This document shows positions 1-8,689 of a stretch of DNA of 17,442 nucleotides, piece by piece. A program made the translations under genes and the position numbers. Within the stretch, counting starts at the first letter, position 1. Every line of letters starts with the position of its first letter. Under the pieces are notes generated by a model. The model was not told the DNA's origin, did not search any database, and was given only the letters and a program-made list of their open reading frames with translations. The DNA comes from Bacteroidota bacterium. Lineage in GTDB: Bacteria; Bacteroidota; Bacteroidia; Flavobacteriales_F; PHOS-HE28. The stretch is from assembly GCA_023412755.1 (NCBI GenBank), contig JAEZCB010000105.1:1-17442 (forward strand), in the 5' to 3' direction.

Positions 1-71
1 ACCGCCTCCTTTGCCTGATCCTCAGACAAAACGGGAGTTAAAATGAAGACGGTCTCATACCGGTTGGTCAT
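1..71 (-). CDS. rpsF: Ribosomal protein bS6, N-terminal fragment
   Basis: This is the first 23 codons of a minus-strand gene that runs off the left edge. It starts at an ATG (71-69) and reads MTNRYETVFILTPVLSEDQA and onward. The MxxYETVFIL(T/N)PVLSE opening is characteristic of bacterial 30S subunit protein bS6 in Bacteroidota. In the phylum it normally heads an rpsF-rpsR-rplI cluster, which would lie beyond the window edge (inference). A close match to the Bacteroidota -7 element lies 23 bases upstream of the start, so the start and the promoter support each other. The fragment is too short for the ORF caller used, but identification from the N-terminus is fairly secure. Confidence 0.85.
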   Translation of the reverse strand, partial: MTNRYETVFILTPVLSEDQAKEA

Positions 72-94
72 GCCTTTCGGTCGATTTTGGGCGG

Positions 95-124
95 CAAAGG
101 TAGGCAAACCACCCGGAACCACAA
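95..124 (-). promoter_or_regulatory. rpsF promoter (Bacteroidota type)
   Basis: Read on the minus strand, positions 102-95 are TACCTTTG, a full match to the Bacteroidota -7 consensus TAnnTTTG. A TTG at 124-122 lies 19 bases upstream, within the usual spacing for the -33 element. The rpsF start codon is 23 bases downstream of the -7 box. The GCCGCCC stretch right after the box recurs after other -7 boxes in this window. Confidence 0.75.
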
Positions 125-172
125 GCATTTGAGGCTCAGTTAAGGCCCTGCATCCACAACTTTGACCTCATC

Positions 173-180
173 TACCTTCG
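173..180 (+). promoter_or_regulatory. Possible -7 element of the membrane-protein/amidohydrolase pair
   Basis: TACCTTCG matches TAnnTTTG with one change (T to C at the seventh base) and is followed by CCGTCCC, resembling the rpsF box. It ends only 7 bases before the ATG at 188, so transcription from it would give an almost leaderless message. I do not see a TTG at the expected -33 distance. The call rests on similarity to the rpsF and ald boxes and is tentative. Confidence 0.35.
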
Positions 181-187
181 CCGTCCC

Positions 188-1510
188 ATGCCTGGGATCC
201 TTCTCGCCACCGCATACACCTGCCTCTTTCTGCTGCTTATGAGGCGCATGCGCTTCTTCAACGGCATACCCGGGCTGCCCTGGCACCACCTCTCCTACCT
301 CTTCATCCTGAAGATCCTGGCGGGCATGGTGCTTTGGGCCATCTACACCTATGTGTACCCGGATCGGCAGGCGGCCGACATCTTTAAATTCTATGATGAT
401 GGACTGGTGATGTTCTCCGCACTGCCAGAAAGGCCGGTGGACTACCTCCAGATGGTGTTCGGGATCCGCAACGATACCCCCTATTTCAGCGAAGAGTATT
501 ACATGCGCATGAACAATTGGTTCCGCCAGTATGAGAGCAACGTGTACAACGATGCGCATACGGTGATCCGCTACAACGCCGCGGTCCGGCTCTTCAGCTT
601 CGGCGAATACCATGTGCATACGGTGGTCTCCGCATTCCTGGCACTCACAGGCATGACGGGGATCTACAGGATCTTCGTGCACCGGCTGCCCGGAAGGGAA
701 AGGGCCCTGATGATATCCATCTTCCTGCTGCCCTCGGTGCTGCTGTGGACCAGTGGCGTGATCAAGGAAAGCCTGCTTTTCTTCGGCCTTGGCATCATGC
801 TGCACCAGGTGTTCCGGCTCATGGACGGCAGGATCTCGATGATCGGTATCCTTGTTCTGGCTGCCAGCCTGGTGCTGAACTTCTACCTGAAGTTCTATGT
901 ATTGATGAGCCTGCTGCCGGCATTGCTGCTATACGCGATCACCCGCCGCAGAAAGCCCTGGTCCATACCCATCTGGGCCTTGCTGGTCTATGCGGGCGGC
1001 ATACTGCTCGCACTTAACATCCATATGATAAGACCAGGTTTTGATGTGCTGGGCTTGTTGGCACTTAAGCAACGGGATTTCATCGGGTTGGCGCAAGGCA
1101 CCCATGCTGGCAGTTTTGTTATGCCCCCAAGGCTCGATCCAGATCTCCTCAGTTTCATCATGCATGCTCCGTACGCGCTGTATATCACCCTGCTCGGACC
1201 CATGATCCACTTCCAAGGCGCGCTGGGAAGCATTTCGGCCATGGAGAATGTGCTGGTGGTGTCCGCGATGGTCATCATGCTCCTTTACTCCCGCCCTTGG
1301 GCACAGGTGGACCGTCCGTTGGTGATCTCGCTTTTCGCGTACATCCTGTTGCTGGCACTGGTGATCGGCTGGACCACGCCTGTCATAGGGGCCATAGTCC
1401 GTTATCGCACACCATTGCTGCCTTTCCTGCTGATCATGGCGCTGCTCCTCTTCGATCATACCCGCGCGATCTCCCGCTGGCCAGTACTTAAGCACATTAT
1501 ATCAGCATGA
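188..1510 (+). CDS. Polytopic membrane protein, possible GT-C/polymerase-like
   Basis: A 440-residue protein with about eleven hydrophobic segments, at roughly 3-17, 36-56, 145-163, 172-190, 195-210, 217-231, 233-250, 258-275, 345-362, 377-395 and 405-424. A polar loop of about 85 residues (58-142) after the second segment carries an acidic DIFKFYDDG motif. A second feature is FLLPSVLLWTSGVIKES near 178-194. A third is IGAIVRYRTPLLPF near the C-terminus. The large first loop with acidic residues and the late arginine-rich RYRxPxxPF motif recall GT-C glycosyltransferases and O-antigen polymerase-like proteins of Bacteroidota, but I cannot assign a substrate or reaction. The first helix argues for the start at 188 over Met codons near residue 18. 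Its stop overlaps the start of the next gene by ATGA, so the two are probably translated together. It is divergent from rpsF. Confidence 0.85.
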   Translation: MPGILLATAYTCLFLLLMRRMRFFNGIPGLPWHHLSYLFILKILAGMVLWAIYTYVYPDRQAADIFKFYDDGLVMFSALPERPVDYLQMVFGIRNDTPYFSEEYYMRMNNWFRQYESNVYNDAHTVIRYNAAVRLFSFGEYHVHTVVSAFLALTGMTGIYRIFVHRLPGRERALMISIFLLPSVLLWTSGVIKESLLFFGLGIMLHQVFRLMDGRISMIGILVLAASLVLNFYLKFYVLMSLLPALLLYAITRRRKPWSIPIWALLVYAGGILLALNIHMIRPGFDVLGLLALKQRDFIGLAQGTHAGSFVMPPRLDPDLLSFIMHAPYALYITLLGPMIHFQGALGSISAMENVLVVSAMVIMLLYSRPWAQVDRPLVISLFAYILLLALVIGWTTPVIGAIVRYRTPLLPFLLIMALLLFDHTRAISRWPVLKHIISA

Positions 1511-3135
1511 GATACGTGTGGCCGTTCATGGCACTCCTTATCGCCGGATGCTACCAAAGCCGCGAGGCCGACCTGGTGGTGCACAATGCACGGATCCATT
1601 CCCTGGACGATCAGGCAAGCATCTACCAGGCCATGGCCGTGAAGGATGGCCGTATCGTGGAACTGGGGCCGGAAAGACAGATACTCAACCGGTACAAGGC
1701 GGAGGTGAAGTATGATGCCCAAGGCCGTAACATCTATCCAGGGTTCATTGATGGCCATTGCCATTTTTTCGGCTATGGGCTCAACAAGCAAAAGGTGGAT
1801 CTGCAGGGCGCGCGCAGTTGGAACGAGGTCCTGGATCGTACGCAGGCTTACGCGCAGGCACATCCTGGAAATACCTGGATACTAGGCCGCGGCTGGGATC
1901 AGAATCTCTGGGAAGGAAAGGCTTTCCCGGACAACCAGCGCCTGAATGAACTGTTCCCGGACAGGCCGGTGCTGCTGCAACGCGTGGATGGGCATGCAGC
2001 AGTGGTGAATGAGCGTGCCATGGAGCAGGTAGGCCTGGATCCGGACCAGCATGTGGAAGGCGGCCTCATGCCCAAGCAAAACGGCCGGCCCACCGGCCTG
2101 TTGATAGACAATGCGGTATCCATCTTCCAGACCATTTTCGATGAAGCGGATGAGGCCACCAAACGCCGCGCACTACTGGAGGCGCAGGAAGATTGTTTCG
2201 CGGTGGGCCTTACCATGGTATGCGATGCCGGACTGGATCTGGGCACCATCCAACTGATCCAGCGCATGCAAGAGGAGGGCGTGCTCAAGATGCGTGTTTA
2301 TGCCATGGTGACCGATGATCCAGGGAATTTGGAGCACTTCCAGCGGAATGGAAAGATCTTGGAGGACCGGCTCAAGGTCCGCAGCGTAAAGGTCTACGCC
2401 GATGGTGCTCTTGGAAGCCGTGGCGCCCTGTTGAAGCAGCCTTATGCGGACCAACATGATCACCTTGGCTTGCAGCTCGCCACACGCGAACACTTCAAGG
2501 AGGTGGCGGAATGGTGCAGGCAGCATGGCTTCCAGATGAACACCCATTGCATCGGGGATTCAGCCAATGCCTTGCTGCTGGATGTGTATGGTGAAGTACT
2601 CGGGGGGACCAACGACCTGCGCTGGAGAATAGAGCATGCACAAGTGGTGGCGCCGGAAGACCGGCCGAAATTCGCCAGCTACAGCATCATACCCAGCGTT
2701 CAACCCACACATGCGACCAGCGATGGGCCATGGGCGGGTGACCGATTGGGACCGGACAGGGTGAAGCATGCGTATGCTTACGAGGAACTGCGGAAGACCA
2801 TGGGCATGCTAGCCCTTGGCACCGACTTTCCCGTAGAGGATATCGATCCACTGCGAACCTTCCGCAGCGCGGTCTTGAGAACAAGCGCTAGTGGCTGGCC
2901 GGAAGGCGGTTATCAACTGGAAAATGCATTAAGCCGTGAACATGCCTTGCACGGTATGACGATCTGGAATGCGCTCGCATCCTTCACAGAAGATGAACTC
3001 GGCTCACTGGAAACAGGCAAGTGGGCCGATCTTGTAGTGATGGACCGGGACCTGCTACAGGTGGATGAGGAGCACCTGCAGCAGGCAAAAGTGCTGGCCA
3101 CATTCGTTGCAGGCGAACAAGTGCATGCCTGGTGA
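1507..3135 (+). CDS. Lipoprotein amidohydrolase, YtcJ/amidohydrolase_3 type
   Basis: A 542-residue metal-dependent hydrolase of the amidohydrolase superfamily. The N-terminus is a lipoprotein signal with lipobox LIAGC (Cys15), so the enzyme is probably anchored in a membrane facing the periplasm or cell surface. Superfamily landmarks are in order: GFIDGHCH with the metal pair His84 and His86, WILGRGWDQNLW, KVYADGALGSRGA (a candidate Lys ligand), HCIGD with His347, RIEHAQ with His377, and LGTDFPVED with the catalytic Asp440. The closing LETGKWADLVVMDRD segment folds back onto the small beta-sandwich domain. Relatives include YtcJ and N-substituted formamide deformylases; the substrate cannot be read from sequence. 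The start is fixed by the 4-base ATGA overlap with the upstream membrane-protein gene and by the signal peptide. Confidence 0.93.
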   Translation: MRYVWPFMALLIAGCYQSREADLVVHNARIHSLDDQASIYQAMAVKDGRIVELGPERQILNRYKAEVKYDAQGRNIYPGFIDGHCHFFGYGLNKQKVDLQGARSWNEVLDRTQAYAQAHPGNTWILGRGWDQNLWEGKAFPDNQRLNELFPDRPVLLQRVDGHAAVVNERAMEQVGLDPDQHVEGGLMPKQNGRPTGLLIDNAVSIFQTIFDEADEATKRRALLEAQEDCFAVGLTMVCDAGLDLGTIQLIQRMQEEGVLKMRVYAMVTDDPGNLEHFQRNGKILEDRLKVRSVKVYADGALGSRGALLKQPYADQHDHLGLQLATREHFKEVAEWCRQHGFQMNTHCIGDSANALLLDVYGEVLGGTNDLRWRIEHAQVVAPEDRPKFASYSIIPSVQPTHATSDGPWAGDRLGPDRVKHAYAYEELRKTMGMLALGTDFPVEDIDPLRTFRSAVLRTSASGWPEGGYQLENALSREHALHGMTIWNALASFTEDELGSLETGKWADLVVMDRDLLQVDEEHLQQAKVLATFVAGEQVHAW

Positions 3136-3304
3136 CCGCACCTTGTTCGCTGATCGCCGCTGGCACCTACTCCCTGCGTTGCGAGGAGCAGGTGCTGAAG
3201 GTGATGGAGGTAGGATGAAGTGCCCTAAGGCGCCCCTGCACTAATTTCGTGACCGCCATGCCGCAAGAGGCAACGTGGCACCAGCAACCTCGCATCTTCC
3301 CAGT
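3136..3304. other. Intergenic gap before the CotH-like gene
   Basis: I find no convincing gene or RNA in these 169 bases. The only recognisable element is a TAATTTCG box at 3242-3249. No clear hairpin terminator for the amidohydrolase gene is visible, so read-through into the next gene is possible. Confidence 0.5.
3242..3249 (+). promoter_or_regulatory. Possible -7 element of the CotH-like gene
   Basis: TAATTTCG is one base off TAnnTTTG and is followed by a GACCGCC-like stretch, as at other boxes in this window. It ends 55 bases before the chosen ATG at 3305. I do not see a TTG at the -33 spacing, so confidence is low. Confidence 0.3.
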
Positions 3305-5620
3305 ATGAAATTCCACTACGCTCTTCTTGTACCGGTCCTTCTCCAGTTCGGCCCTGCCGTTGGGCAGGTGTTCCCACCGGAATGGCACTTCAGTTCCGAT
3401 GGTCATCAATTGAACATCGGTGGCCAACCTGTTGAAGGATTCTATGACCTGAGCGTGATCAGGAACATCGAGTTGCAATTCAGCCAGCCGAATTACTGGG
3501 ACCTCATGACGGTGAACCAGGCCACGAACACCCGCATACCTGCCACCTTGATCGTGGATGGGGTGCAGTTCGATAGTGTCGGGGTCAGATTCAAAGGTTC
3601 CACCAGTGAAGAGATCGAGACCACTCAAAAAAGGTCATTCAACATCGATCTCAACTTCTACATACCCGGGCAGAACGTAATGGGTTACAGTTCCATCATC
3701 CTGGACAACGCCTCCAACGATCCCTCATTCCTCCGGGAAGTGGTGTTCTCTGAATTGATCCGCGATCATGTGCCCACATCCAAGGCCAATTTCGCGCACC
3801 TAAGCATAAACGGTGAAAGCTGGGGGTTGTATCCGAACATCCAGGACCTCAACAGTCCTTTTCTACGCGAGTGGTTCTTCAGCAACAACGGCTCCATCTG
3901 GCGGGCCGAGAGGCCGGATGGACAGGAGATCGGTGCCTGGGGTGATGGCACGGCGGCCCTCAACTGGCTGGGCCCGGATACCACCGCCTACCAGACCTAT
4001 TATGATCTGGAACGCACGGAACAGGTACAGCCCTGGGATGCTTTGGTGAAGGTGATCGACAAGCTGAACAACACCCCATTGGCCACCTTGGAAGATTCCT
4101 TGAACAAGTACATGGATGTGGACCGGGCGCTCTGGTTCCTGGCGGCGGAGAACGCCTTCAGCGATCGATCCAGTTATACCCGCAAAGGCAAGGACGATTA
4201 TTTCATCTACTACGAACCGGAAAGCGGGCGCACGTCCATGATCGAATTCGATGGCCGTGCCACCATGCGTGCCAACATGGTGAACTGGACGCCTTTCTAT
4301 AACGCGGATGATTCCAACTACCCACTGCTCCACAGGTCGCTTTCCATCTCCTCGCTGCGCCAGCGGTACCTCGCACACCTGCGCACACTGATCGATGAAA
4401 AGATGCAGAGTCCGGCATTCAATGCGTTGGTGGATGATCTGGTCGCATTGATCGATGCCGAAGTACAAGCCGATCCCAGGAAGCTTTACACCTATGCCGA
4501 GTTCCTTGTGGAGGTGCAGGAATTGAAGGATTTCATCACCACACGTCGTAACACACTCAATGCGAATTTTGAAGTGGCCATGCAGGGGCCTTCCATTTCA
4601 CAAGTGGATCACCGCGTGAACGATGTGGCCTGGGTGGATCCACTGGCCAATGAAACGGTGGATGTGCGGGCCACTGTTTCCTCCAGCAACGGCATTTCGG
4701 ATGTGGCTCTCTACTACAGCCCCGGGCTGTTCGCTCCATTCCAACGCCTGGCCATGCATGATGATGGGATGCATAACGATGGCGCTGCTGGTGACGGCAT
4801 CTTCGGGGCCACCATACCTGCGCTACCGCCCCTGACGCAGGTACGTTATTACATCGCTGCTGCCGCCCAGAACGCATCGGCAACGGTCTCTTATGAACCG
4901 GCCGGTGCCGAGCACAAGGTCTACACCTACCTGGTGCAACATCCAAGCGCGGTGGATCCTCCGGTACGCATCAATGAAGTGATGGCATGGAACACCTGGG
5001 TGGTGCATGATGCCTTCTTCGAGTATGATGATTGGATCGAACTTTACAATGTCACGGATCAAACGGTGGACCTATCCGGACATTACCTGAGCGACAATGG
5101 CCAGCAGTTGCAGAAGTGGCAGTTCCCGTTGGGTAGTGTGATCCCGCCCTTCGGATTTAAGATCATCTGGGCCGATAACCAGCCTGAGCAGGGAGAGGAC
5201 CATGCGGATTTCGCGTTGAACAACAATGGTGAATCGGTATGGCTTTCGAACGCACAGGGTGTGATCCTGGACCATGTGATCTTTGGGCCGCAGATCGTGA
5301 ACATCGCTTACGCGCGCAGACCCAACGGCACCGGCCCCTTCGAATACCAGGAGGCCACCTTCGGGATCGATAACGACATGGTATCCGTTCCGGAATTGGA
5401 TGCTGCCGACCTCTTGCGCATGTTCCCGAACCCGGCCAACACCCAACTTACTATGATCAGTGAGGAGCCACTGGACATAGTGGTCCATGATGCATTGATG
5501 CGGCAGGTATTTAGTGGCAGGATCCACGGACGAATGGATCTTGATATTAGTGACTGGAGCGCGGGCACCTACCACCTCCGCCACCAGGGTGGTGTGCGAA
5601 AGCTGGTAGTGATCCATTGA
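3305..5620 (+). CDS. T9SS-exported CotH-like protein with lamin-tail domain
   Basis: A 771-residue secreted multidomain protein. Residues 1-21 form a signal peptide (MKFHYALLVPVLLQFGPAVGQ region); this is why I start at 3305 and not at an in-frame ATG at 3275, which would put a polar tail before the signal. A CotH-type atypical-kinase region (about 45-440) shows RFKGSTS, SFLREVVFSEL, the nucleotide-fold-like HLSINGESWGLYPNIQ, and DYFIYYEPESG. EFDG at 314-317 lies where many CotH proteins have a W-D motif. A beta-sandwich with DDGMHNDGAAGDGIFGA follows (about 455-545), then a lamin-tail domain (about 553-680: RINEVMAWN, DDWIELYNVT). A C-terminal Por/T9SS sorting domain starts at FPNPA near 707. 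It probably decorates the cell surface or is released. Whether it phosphorylates proteins, as Bacillus CotH does, is uncertain. It ends just before a terminator shared with fhs. Confidence 0.92.
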   Translation: MKFHYALLVPVLLQFGPAVGQVFPPEWHFSSDGHQLNIGGQPVEGFYDLSVIRNIELQFSQPNYWDLMTVNQATNTRIPATLIVDGVQFDSVGVRFKGSTSEEIETTQKRSFNIDLNFYIPGQNVMGYSSIILDNASNDPSFLREVVFSELIRDHVPTSKANFAHLSINGESWGLYPNIQDLNSPFLREWFFSNNGSIWRAERPDGQEIGAWGDGTAALNWLGPDTTAYQTYYDLERTEQVQPWDALVKVIDKLNNTPLATLEDSLNKYMDVDRALWFLAAENAFSDRSSYTRKGKDDYFIYYEPESGRTSMIEFDGRATMRANMVNWTPFYNADDSNYPLLHRSLSISSLRQRYLAHLRTLIDEKMQSPAFNALVDDLVALIDAEVQADPRKLYTYAEFLVEVQELKDFITTRRNTLNANFEVAMQGPSISQVDHRVNDVAWVDPLANETVDVRATVSSSNGISDVALYYSPGLFAPFQRLAMHDDGMHNDGAAGDGIFGATIPALPPLTQVRYYIAAAAQNASATVSYEPAGAEHKVYTYLVQHPSAVDPPVRINEVMAWNTWVVHDAFFEYDDWIELYNVTDQTVDLSGHYLSDNGQQLQKWQFPLGSVIPPFGFKIIWADNQPEQGEDHADFALNNNGESVWLSNAQGVILDHVIFGPQIVNIAYARRPNGTGPFEYQEATFGIDNDMVSVPELDAADLLRMFPNPANTQLTMISEEPLDIVVHDALMRQVFSGRIHGRMDLDISDWSAGTYHLRHQGGVRKLVVIH

Positions 5621-5636
5621 TCAGCTTGAAGAGGTC

Positions 5637-5669
5637 ACAGATAAGGCGGCCCCAGGCCACCTTATCTGT
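5637..5669. terminator. Bidirectional hairpin terminator between CotH-like gene and fhs
   Basis: A perfect 10-bp stem (ACAGATAAGG at 5637-5646 against CCTTATCTGT at 5660-5669) continues past one C/A mismatch into a 4-bp GGCC/GGCC stem closed by a 3-base loop. It sits between two convergent stop codons (5620 and 5688), 16 bases from the CotH stop and 18 from the fhs stop, so it can serve both strands. There is no long T-run, which is common for Bacteroidota terminators. Confidence 0.8.
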
Positions 5670-5687
5670 TCTGTGATGGAAGCATGT

Positions 5688-7364
5688 TCAGCTCAAGCCC
5701 GTGATCACACTGCGGGCATCGATGTCCATGTGTTCCGCAGCGGGTGTTTCCGGCAGTCCTGGCATGCGCATCATCTTGCCCAGGATAGGCACCACGAAAC
5801 CGGCACCGGCAGCGATCTCGATGTCGTTCACATGTATGCCATGTCCTTCGGGAGCATTTCGGTGGGAGGGATCATCGCTGAACGAATACTGTGTCTTTGC
5901 GATGCAGACCGGGGCACGATCGAGGCCAAGTTTCTCGATGCGCTTCAACATGGTCAACGCTTCGCTGCTGTAGCTCACTTCCGATGCACGATATATCTCC
6001 ACCGCTATCTTCTTGATCTTATCCTTGATGGATAGCTCCAAAGGGTATAACGGCTTGAAGGAAGCTTCACCGGCATCGGCCACATCCATCACCGCTTCCG
6101 CCAACTCCGTCATACCCGCACCACCCTCGGCAAAACCCTTGGCCACGATCGCGCGGGTGCCACGCTCATCACAATAGCGTTGGATCGCCTGGATCTCCTC
6201 ATCGGTATCCGTGGGGAAATGGTTGATGGCCACAACGGTCTTCACGCCGAACAGGGCCATGTTCTCGATATGGCGGCCCAGATTGGAGAGCCCTGTGCGC
6301 ACCTTTTCCAAAGAAGGTGCATTCACCTCCTTGATATCGGCACCACCATGGTAGCGCAATGCTCTTACTGTTGCCACGATCACCGAGGCATGCGGTGCAA
6401 GGCCGGCAGCCCGGCATTTGATGTCGAAGAATTTCTCCGCGCCCAGATCCGCACCAAAACCAGCTTCGGTGACCACCACATCGGCCAGGCTCAGGCCCAT
6501 CTTGGTCGCGAGCACGCTATTGACGCCCTGCGCGATGTTCGCGAAAGGACCGCCATGCAGAATGGCCGGATTTCCCTCCAATGTCTGCACCAGGTTCGGT
6601 TTGATGGCATCCTTCAACAGCAGCGCCATCGCACCTTCCGCATTCAGATCACGGGCGCGCACGGGCTTCCGATCAAAAGTGTTGCCCACGTAGATGTCGC
6701 CAAGCCTGCGTTTGAGATCCTCCATGCTGGTGGCAAGGCAGAGGATGGCCATGACCTCACTGGCCGCGGTGATGTTGAAACCATCTTCACGCGGAACGCC
6801 ATTCCCTGTGCCGCCAAGCCCGATCACGATGCTGCGCAAGGCACGATCGTTCATATCGATCACCCGTTTCCAGGCTATGGTGCGCGGATCGATCCCCAGG
6901 CCACGTGTGCGGCTTTGCAGGTTGTTGTCGATCAATGCCGCGAGCAGATTGTTCGCCTTTTCAATAGCCGCGAAATCACCAGTGAAATGCAGGTTGATGT
7001 CCTCCATGGGCACCACCTGCGCATAGCCACCGCCAGCAGCCCCACCTTTCATACCGAACACGGGACCAAGTGAAGGTTCGCGCAGCACCACCATGGCTTT
7101 GCGTCCGATCTTGTTCAACCCTTCACAAAGGCCGATGCTCGTGGTGGTCTTCCCCTCACCCGCAGGTGTTGGAGAAACTGCCGTTACCAATACCAGTTTC
7201 GCCTGCTTCACCCGATCCTCATCGATCAACTCCAGTGGCAGTTTCGCCTTGAACCGGCCATAGTATTCCAGCATTTCCTCCTCTACCCCAAGGGCTCCAG
7301 CGATGCGGGCGATGGGCCGGAGTTTCACATTCTGTGCGATCTGCAGGTCCGTTGGGAACGACAT
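5688..7364 (-). CDS. fhs: Formate--tetrahydrofolate ligase
   Basis: A 558-residue enzyme that makes 10-formyl-tetrahydrofolate from formate, tetrahydrofolate and ATP, feeding purine and one-carbon metabolism. It has the P-loop TPAGEGKTTT (66-75), the family signature GMKGGAAGGGY (104-114), and the second signature VATVRALRYHGG. Length and end-to-end similarity fit the family. I chose the ATG at 7364 (MSFPTDLQIAQ) because family members begin with this MxFPxDLxIAQ segment. A longer reading starts at a GTG at 7409 and adds 15 unconserved residues. It is the last gene of a minus-strand run, 59 bases after the aroA stop and with no obvious promoter between them, so it is probably co-transcribed with aroB-aroA. 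It ends at the 5637-5669 hairpin. Confidence 0.97.
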   Translation of the reverse strand: MSFPTDLQIAQNVKLRPIARIAGALGVEEEMLEYYGRFKAKLPLELIDEDRVKQAKLVLVTAVSPTPAGEGKTTTSIGLCEGLNKIGRKAMVVLREPSLGPVFGMKGGAAGGGYAQVVPMEDINLHFTGDFAAIEKANNLLAALIDNNLQSRTRGLGIDPRTIAWKRVIDMNDRALRSIVIGLGGTGNGVPREDGFNITAASEVMAILCLATSMEDLKRRLGDIYVGNTFDRKPVRARDLNAEGAMALLLKDAIKPNLVQTLEGNPAILHGGPFANIAQGVNSVLATKMGLSLADVVVTEAGFGADLGAEKFFDIKCRAAGLAPHASVIVATVRALRYHGGADIKEVNAPSLEKVRTGLSNLGRHIENMALFGVKTVVAINHFPTDTDEEIQAIQRYCDERGTRAIVAKGFAEGGAGMTELAEAVMDVADAGEASFKPLYPLELSIKDKIKKIAVEIYRASEVSYSSEALTMLKRIEKLGLDRAPVCIAKTQYSFSDDPSHRNAPEGHGIHVNDIEIAAGAGFVVPILGKMMRMPGLPETPAAEHMDIDARSVITGLS

Positions 7365-7423
7365 GTTGGTCTCTATCGCTGATTGGTGCAGCGGGGCGAA
7401 GTTCGCCACATCACGCCAAAGAA

Positions 7424-8647
7424 CTACATCGCGACCTTGAATCCCGCCAATTCCAGATGATCCCAGAAATAAGGATAGGATTTCTCCACCACATCCGGAT
7501 CGCTAAGGCGAAGCCCGGGTATCATTAAAGAAAGCGGTGCAAGGGCCATGGCCATGCGGTGGTCTCCAGCTGTATCCAGCACAGGTACTTCCTGTCCGGA
7601 GAGGGGAATAAGCCGCCATGGATCCAACGAGAATACGTTATTCTCCATGCGTGCCGGAGCGCCCAGATAGCGCAGTGCGAGGGTGATGGCGGCTATCCGA
7701 TCGGTCTCCTTCAAAGGCAGTGACCGCAGGCCGCTGAAGTTCGCCTTCACCGCCAATGCCGCGGCGGTCATGATCAGTGGTTGGAAAAGGTCCGGTGTAT
7801 CCTTCAGATCGAATTCCATAGGCACGTTCTCCGTTGGTGTACGGTTGTGGAGTACGATCCCTTCCGCATTCCGTTCAGTGATCACCCAGCGATCCCATAG
7901 ATCAGCCGCCGCAGCATCACCCTGTGATCCATCATCATGTGCGCCGATCAATTGGATCCTCGCCCCTTTCGCCATGGCCGCTATCTCATACCAGAAAGCC
8001 GCAGCGCTAAGATCCCGGGACACCGCGAAATGTTCAGAAAAATAACTGCCTGCCGCCACTGTGATCCGGTCACCATCCCATTCCACCCCGGCACCAAAGC
8101 GCCTCATCAGATCACAGGTCATGCGTACGTATGGCACACTTTCCTGCTCACCTTTCCAGATCACGCGCAGGCCATTCTTCATGTACGGTGCGATCATGAG
8201 CAGAGCACTGATGAACTGGCTGCTTTCCGGTCGTTCCAGGACCACCTCACCACCTTCCAGCGCCTTCCCCTTCACCAGGAAACCTTCAGCCACCTGCTGT
8301 ATGGAGGCACCTGAACGGCGTAATGCATCCACCAGGGCATCATGTGGTCTTTGCAGCAAACGCGGCACACCGGTTATAAGGTGCTGCCCCTGTTCCTGGA
8401 TACTGGCCCATGCGAGCAAGAAACGCAAAGTGGTACCACCTGCACCGCAATCCATGCGGTAAGGCCTTTCATTCACCAACACGTCCAGCCGCCGCGTATC
8501 ATCCGCATCACTTAGGTTAAAGAGCGCGTGCCTGAAATGACCCAGCGCGGCCATGATCAATGCGCGATTGCTGATGCTTTTGGAGAAGGGAAGCTGGATA
8601 CTCACCCGGATCGGATGGGCCGGTGGGAATAGGGTAACATGGGACAT
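7424..8647 (-). CDS. aroA: 3-phosphoshikimate 1-carboxyvinyltransferase (EPSP synthase)
   Basis: A 407-residue cytosolic enzyme of the shikimate pathway that joins phosphoenolpyruvate to shikimate-3-phosphate. Visible family elements are LPFSKSISNRA near the N-terminus (Lys23, Ser24, Arg28), the DCGAGGTTLRFLLA loop, SSQFISALLM, LKETDRIAAI, and GDHRMAMALA close to the C-terminus. The PEP-binding loop reads GAGGTTLR where many enzymes have GNAGTxxR. The length matches the shorter (about 400-residue) Bacteroidota enzymes. The ATG at 8647 is the only start that keeps the whole first strand. It lies 42 bases downstream of the aroB stop and 59 bases upstream of fhs, all on one strand. Pairing with aroB supports the assignment. 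Confidence 0.96.
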   Translation of the reverse strand: MSHVTLFPPAHPIRVSIQLPFSKSISNRALIMAALGHFRHALFNLSDADDTRRLDVLVNERPYRMDCGAGGTTLRFLLAWASIQEQGQHLITGVPRLLQRPHDALVDALRRSGASIQQVAEGFLVKGKALEGGEVVLERPESSQFISALLMIAPYMKNGLRVIWKGEQESVPYVRMTCDLMRRFGAGVEWDGDRITVAAGSYFSEHFAVSRDLSAAAFWYEIAAMAKGARIQLIGAHDDGSQGDAAAADLWDRWVITERNAEGIVLHNRTPTENVPMEFDLKDTPDLFQPLIMTAAALAVKANFSGLRSLPLKETDRIAAITLALRYLGAPARMENNVFSLDPWRLIPLSGQEVPVLDTAGDHRMAMALAPLSLMIPGLRLSDPDVVEKSYPYFWDHLELAGFKVAM

Positions 8648-8689
8648 GTATAGTTGTGCGAAGAAAGAACAGGGCCAAACTTCCAGGCG

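Noticed and set aside
3275..3304. Earlier in-frame ATG for the CotH-like gene
   Set aside because: It would place ten polar residues before a standard signal peptide; 3305 gives a normal signal.
6180..7073. 297-residue plus-strand frame opposite fhs
   Set aside because: It is the complement of a clear fhs gene; its composition (His/Arg/Gln rich, no motif) is that of a GC-rich shadow.
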